A DNA stretch of 64,000 bases from the NCBI GenBank assembly GCA_016935955.1, contig JAFGPY010000290.1, forward strand, positions 1-64,000, given 5' to 3'. The DNA comes from Planctomycetota bacterium. Its GTDB lineage: Bacteria; Planctomycetota; Phycisphaerae; FEN-1346; JAACEH01. Under the pieces are notes generated by a model. It worked only from the letters and a program-made list of their open reading frames with translations. It was not told the DNA's origin and ran no database searches. Positions 62,070-64,000 of the stretch are shown here, in pieces. A program made the position numbers and the translations under genes. Each line of letters begins with the position of its first letter. The first letter of the stretch is position 1.

Positions 62070-62226
62070 GATTATTCTCGTGGAAACTTGGAAGGCGCCG
62101 CCGATTTCTGGCGTCTCCATGGTGATTCGCATATCTGCGGCGGTTCGACGGGACCGTGCGCTGCGGAAATCGTGCGATGTCGAAGATGGGCCGGAAGCCC
62201 TATGAACCCACTCACGGAGCCACTCC

Positions 62227-63246
62227 ATGACCACGCGATGCCTCGCAATGACGCTTGTCCTGCAGTTCCTCGTGCCTGCAGCAACTCGGGCTGAGGGCGA
62301 ATCGCCCCAGCAACCCGCACCATCGGCCGCACCCGCTGCCGCAACGACAACCGACCAACCGGCACAACCTGCCGCCGAAGCTGCCCCGGCAGGAGCCGCG
62401 TCCCCTGCCGCCAAGCCGGCCCGCCGCACGCTCTTCGCCGCTACGCTCGAGAACGAGACCGGACAGGAACAGTACAAGCCCGTGGCGGCGGGGATCGGAG
62501 ACCTGGTCTGCGTTTTTCTGTCGCGACAGGAGTGCTTGACCATCGTCGAACGTTACAAACTCGACGCCCTGACTCGCGAGCAGGCCATGACCCTCAAGGG
62601 TCTCACCGGACAGGAGCACGCCGTGGCGGCCGGAAAGCTGCTGGAGGCCGACACGGTGCTGGTCGGACGCCTGTTCCTCCAGGACCGCAAACTGACCGTC
62701 AGCGTCAAGGCCCTGGAGATTGCCACGGCCCGGGTGGTTGCCGCCGATCAGGTCACCTGCCGGCCCGAGGACATGATGGAGGCCGCACTGCAACTGGCCC
62801 GCAACCTGGCCAAGCAGATGGCCGTGCCGTTGCCCGAGATCGATCCCGAAGCGGTGGACAAGTCGCCGATCGCCGGGCTGCATTTCGCCCAGGCCCTGAG
62901 CCACTACTACGCTGGCGACATGGACGCCGCGATCATGCAACTGATGCGGACGATCGACCTGGACCCGGACTACGTCGAGGTCCACTACTGGACGGGCATG
63001 TGCCACTGGCGACTCGAGGAATGGCCGCACGCTGCGATTGAGTGGGAAAAATACCTGAAGCGCCGCCCCTGGTCGGACCACGCCAAGGAAATCGCCCCCC
63101 TGCTGGAGCAGGCCAAGCAGCGTGAGAAGGAGTCCCCCGTCGAGAGACTGGGACCGGAGAAGGGAAACAACGAGAAGCCGGAAGGACAGGCCGCGGGCAG
63201 TGCGAAGGGGCCACAGACATGGATTCTGCAGAGCGTCACCTGCTGA
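62227..63246 (+). CDS. Secreted CsgG/LpoB-like domain protein with TPR
   Basis: A 339-aa protein with a signal peptide (MTTRCLAMTLVLQFLVPAAT), a long Ala/Pro-rich linker (about 25-65), a domain resembling the CsgG/FlgO/LpoB group (FAATLENETGQEQYK, then LSRQECLTIVERYKLDALTREQ and LLEADTVLVGRLFLQDRKLTV) and a C-terminal TPR pair (HFAQALSHYYAGDMDAAIMQLM). GGAG is 9 nt before the ATG. Its 3' end overlaps the next gene by 28 nt, so the two are co-translated. Domain assignment is by pattern; function in the envelope is inferred. Confidence 0.75.
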   Translation: MTTRCLAMTLVLQFLVPAATRAEGESPQQPAPSAAPAAATTTDQPAQPAAEAAPAGAASPAAKPARRTLFAATLENETGQEQYKPVAAGIGDLVCVFLSRQECLTIVERYKLDALTREQAMTLKGLTGQEHAVAAGKLLEADTVLVGRLFLQDRKLTVSVKALEIATARVVAADQVTCRPEDMMEAALQLARNLAKQMAVPLPEIDPEAVDKSPIAGLHFAQALSHYYAGDMDAAIMQLMRTIDLDPDYVEVHYWTGMCHWRLEEWPHAAIEWEKYLKRRPWSDHAKEIAPLLEQAKQREKESPVERLGPEKGNNEKPEGQAAGSAKGPQTWILQSVTC

Positions 63247-64000
63247 CGATCCGGGTTGCGGCCCTGGCAACGGGAATCGTCGTGTCCCTGGCGACCGGGG
63301 CATTTGCCCATGCCTCGCCGTCAGGCTCATACCACGAAGACAATGGCAAGGATTATTCTCTGCGAACGAACGTCTATCGACAAGACGGACAGATTGTGCG
63401 GATGATCTTCCAACGCACGACCCTCGTGGAGGGGGTACGCCGCCGAGAGCGGCGCACCGACGTCTTTGTTGATGCGAACGGCAACAAACGCTACGAGACG
63501 AAGATCTGGTGCTATCACGAGAACCCTGCCTTCAGAGGGCAGTACAAGTTCGGTTTAGGCCTTGACGAAATGGCCCTCTGGTGGCGTGAGCAGGCGGACA
63601 AGTACGGGGTAAAACCTGAGGTGGACGGCGAAGCCTGCGATCTTGACGATGCCAGCAAGGTTCCCGACAAATCGTTCGAGGGGTACGCCACGATTCACCA
63701 GAGGGAGTATGTGCTGCCGAGCAAGCAGCGCAGTAATCGGGAACTATGTACCTGGTTTTCGTCCAAGGAGCCGATCGAATGGAATGGTCTGACACTGAAG
63801 GCGGCGCGCTGTGCCTACTGGGAGAATCCACAGCCCCCTCCTCATCCGTCAGGGGACTGGACATCGATATCAAATACCGTGGCTTTCCGATGCTACGTAC
63901 AACCGGTTGACGATGCCGGGGCGATCCTCCCGACGTCGCGACGTTATGTCCAATTCCAGGGCGAATACAGGCATATCCTCATCCAAGTGGAACAGGAAAT
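63219..64000 (+). CDS. Secreted protein of unknown function, runs off the right edge (partial)
   Basis: An open frame from ATG at 63219 stays open for 260 codons to the window end. It reads MDSAERHLLTIRVAALATGI with a hydrophobic core (VVSLATGAFA) that looks like a signal peptide, then YHEDNGKDYSLRTNVYRQDG, YETKIWCYHENPAFRGQYKF and further polar sequence rich in Trp and Tyr. AAGGGG lies 8 nt before the start. It overlaps the CsgG/LpoB-like gene by 28 nt in another frame, implying coupling. No family recognised. Confidence 0.75.
   Translation, partial: MDSAERHLLTIRVAALATGIVVSLATGAFAHASPSGSYHEDNGKDYSLRTNVYRQDGQIVRMIFQRTTLVEGVRRRERRTDVFVDANGNKRYETKIWCYHENPAFRGQYKFGLGLDEMALWWREQADKYGVKPEVDGEACDLDDASKVPDKSFEGYATIHQREYVLPSKQRSNRELCTWFSSKEPIEWNGLTLKAARCAYWENPQPPPHPSGDWTSISNTVAFRCYVQPVDDAGAILPTSRRYVQFQGEYRHILIQVEQE

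Overview
The window is GC-rich bacterial chromosome, and most genes lie on the minus strand. The gene content suggests a Planctomycetota-like organism, possibly of the Phycisphaerae type. The reasons are: very long secreted proteins of unknown function, Gfo/Idh/MocA oxidoreductases, a PIG-L deacetylase, a sodium/solute symporter with a small accessory protein, both AsnS and GlnS, a URO-D-family protein and c-type cytochrome/propeller proteins. This placement is inference from gene content only. I saw no rRNA, tRNA, CRISPR array, insertion sequence or phage genes.

Layout. 1-2.6 kb: a four-PAS histidine kinase whose C-terminal receiver domain is cut short, followed by the ribosome binding site of a gene leaving the left edge. 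2.8-11.5 kb and 21.3-27.9 kb: four giant exported proteins (1298, 1592, 671 and 1522 aa) that share a beta-rich domain; one carries it as four tandem repeats. 11.7-15.4 kb: a zinc-uptake operon led by a ribbon-helix-helix/Cys-rich regulator, then znuA, znuC, znuB and a membrane protein. 15.9-21.1 kb: a NapH/NapG-like polyferredoxin, an FMN-binding protein, and a sodium/solute symporter with its small accessory subunit.

28.2-32.9 kb, plus strand: a Gfo/Idh/MocA dehydrogenase, a frameshifted GltS-type glutamate symporter, a second Gfo/Idh/MocA protein lacking the usual Lys motif, and mutY with a Nudix domain. 33-34.1 kb: a RidA-like protein. 34.3-45.1 kb: the most striking block, three tandem copies of a two-gene module made of a polytopic membrane protein with a TPR-like tail and a monohaem CxxCH plus WD40/TolB-like propeller protein. 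Within each module the genes overlap by 4 nt, and the first two modules form one four-gene chain. 45.3-50.9 kb: an oligopeptide-type ABC importer (two permeases and a doubled-size binding protein with two related insertions) with no ATPase beside it. 51.1-52.7 kb: an ACT-like protein overlapping a malate/lactate dehydrogenase.

52.9-55.5 kb, plus strand: a two-domain polyphosphate:AMP phosphotransferase followed by a URO-D-family protein. 55.5-59.3 kb: asnS, a nitroreductase and glnS on the minus strand. 59.4-61.0 kb: a lower-GC cassette of three small acidic proteins, two of them paralogues, bounded by a direct repeat that also lies upstream of glnS. 61.1-64 kb: a PIG-L lipoprotein and, divergently, a CsgG/LpoB-like TPR protein followed by a secreted protein that runs off the right edge. 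Taken together the window combines zinc acquisition, membrane redox functions, solute import and a large uncharacterised envelope inventory.
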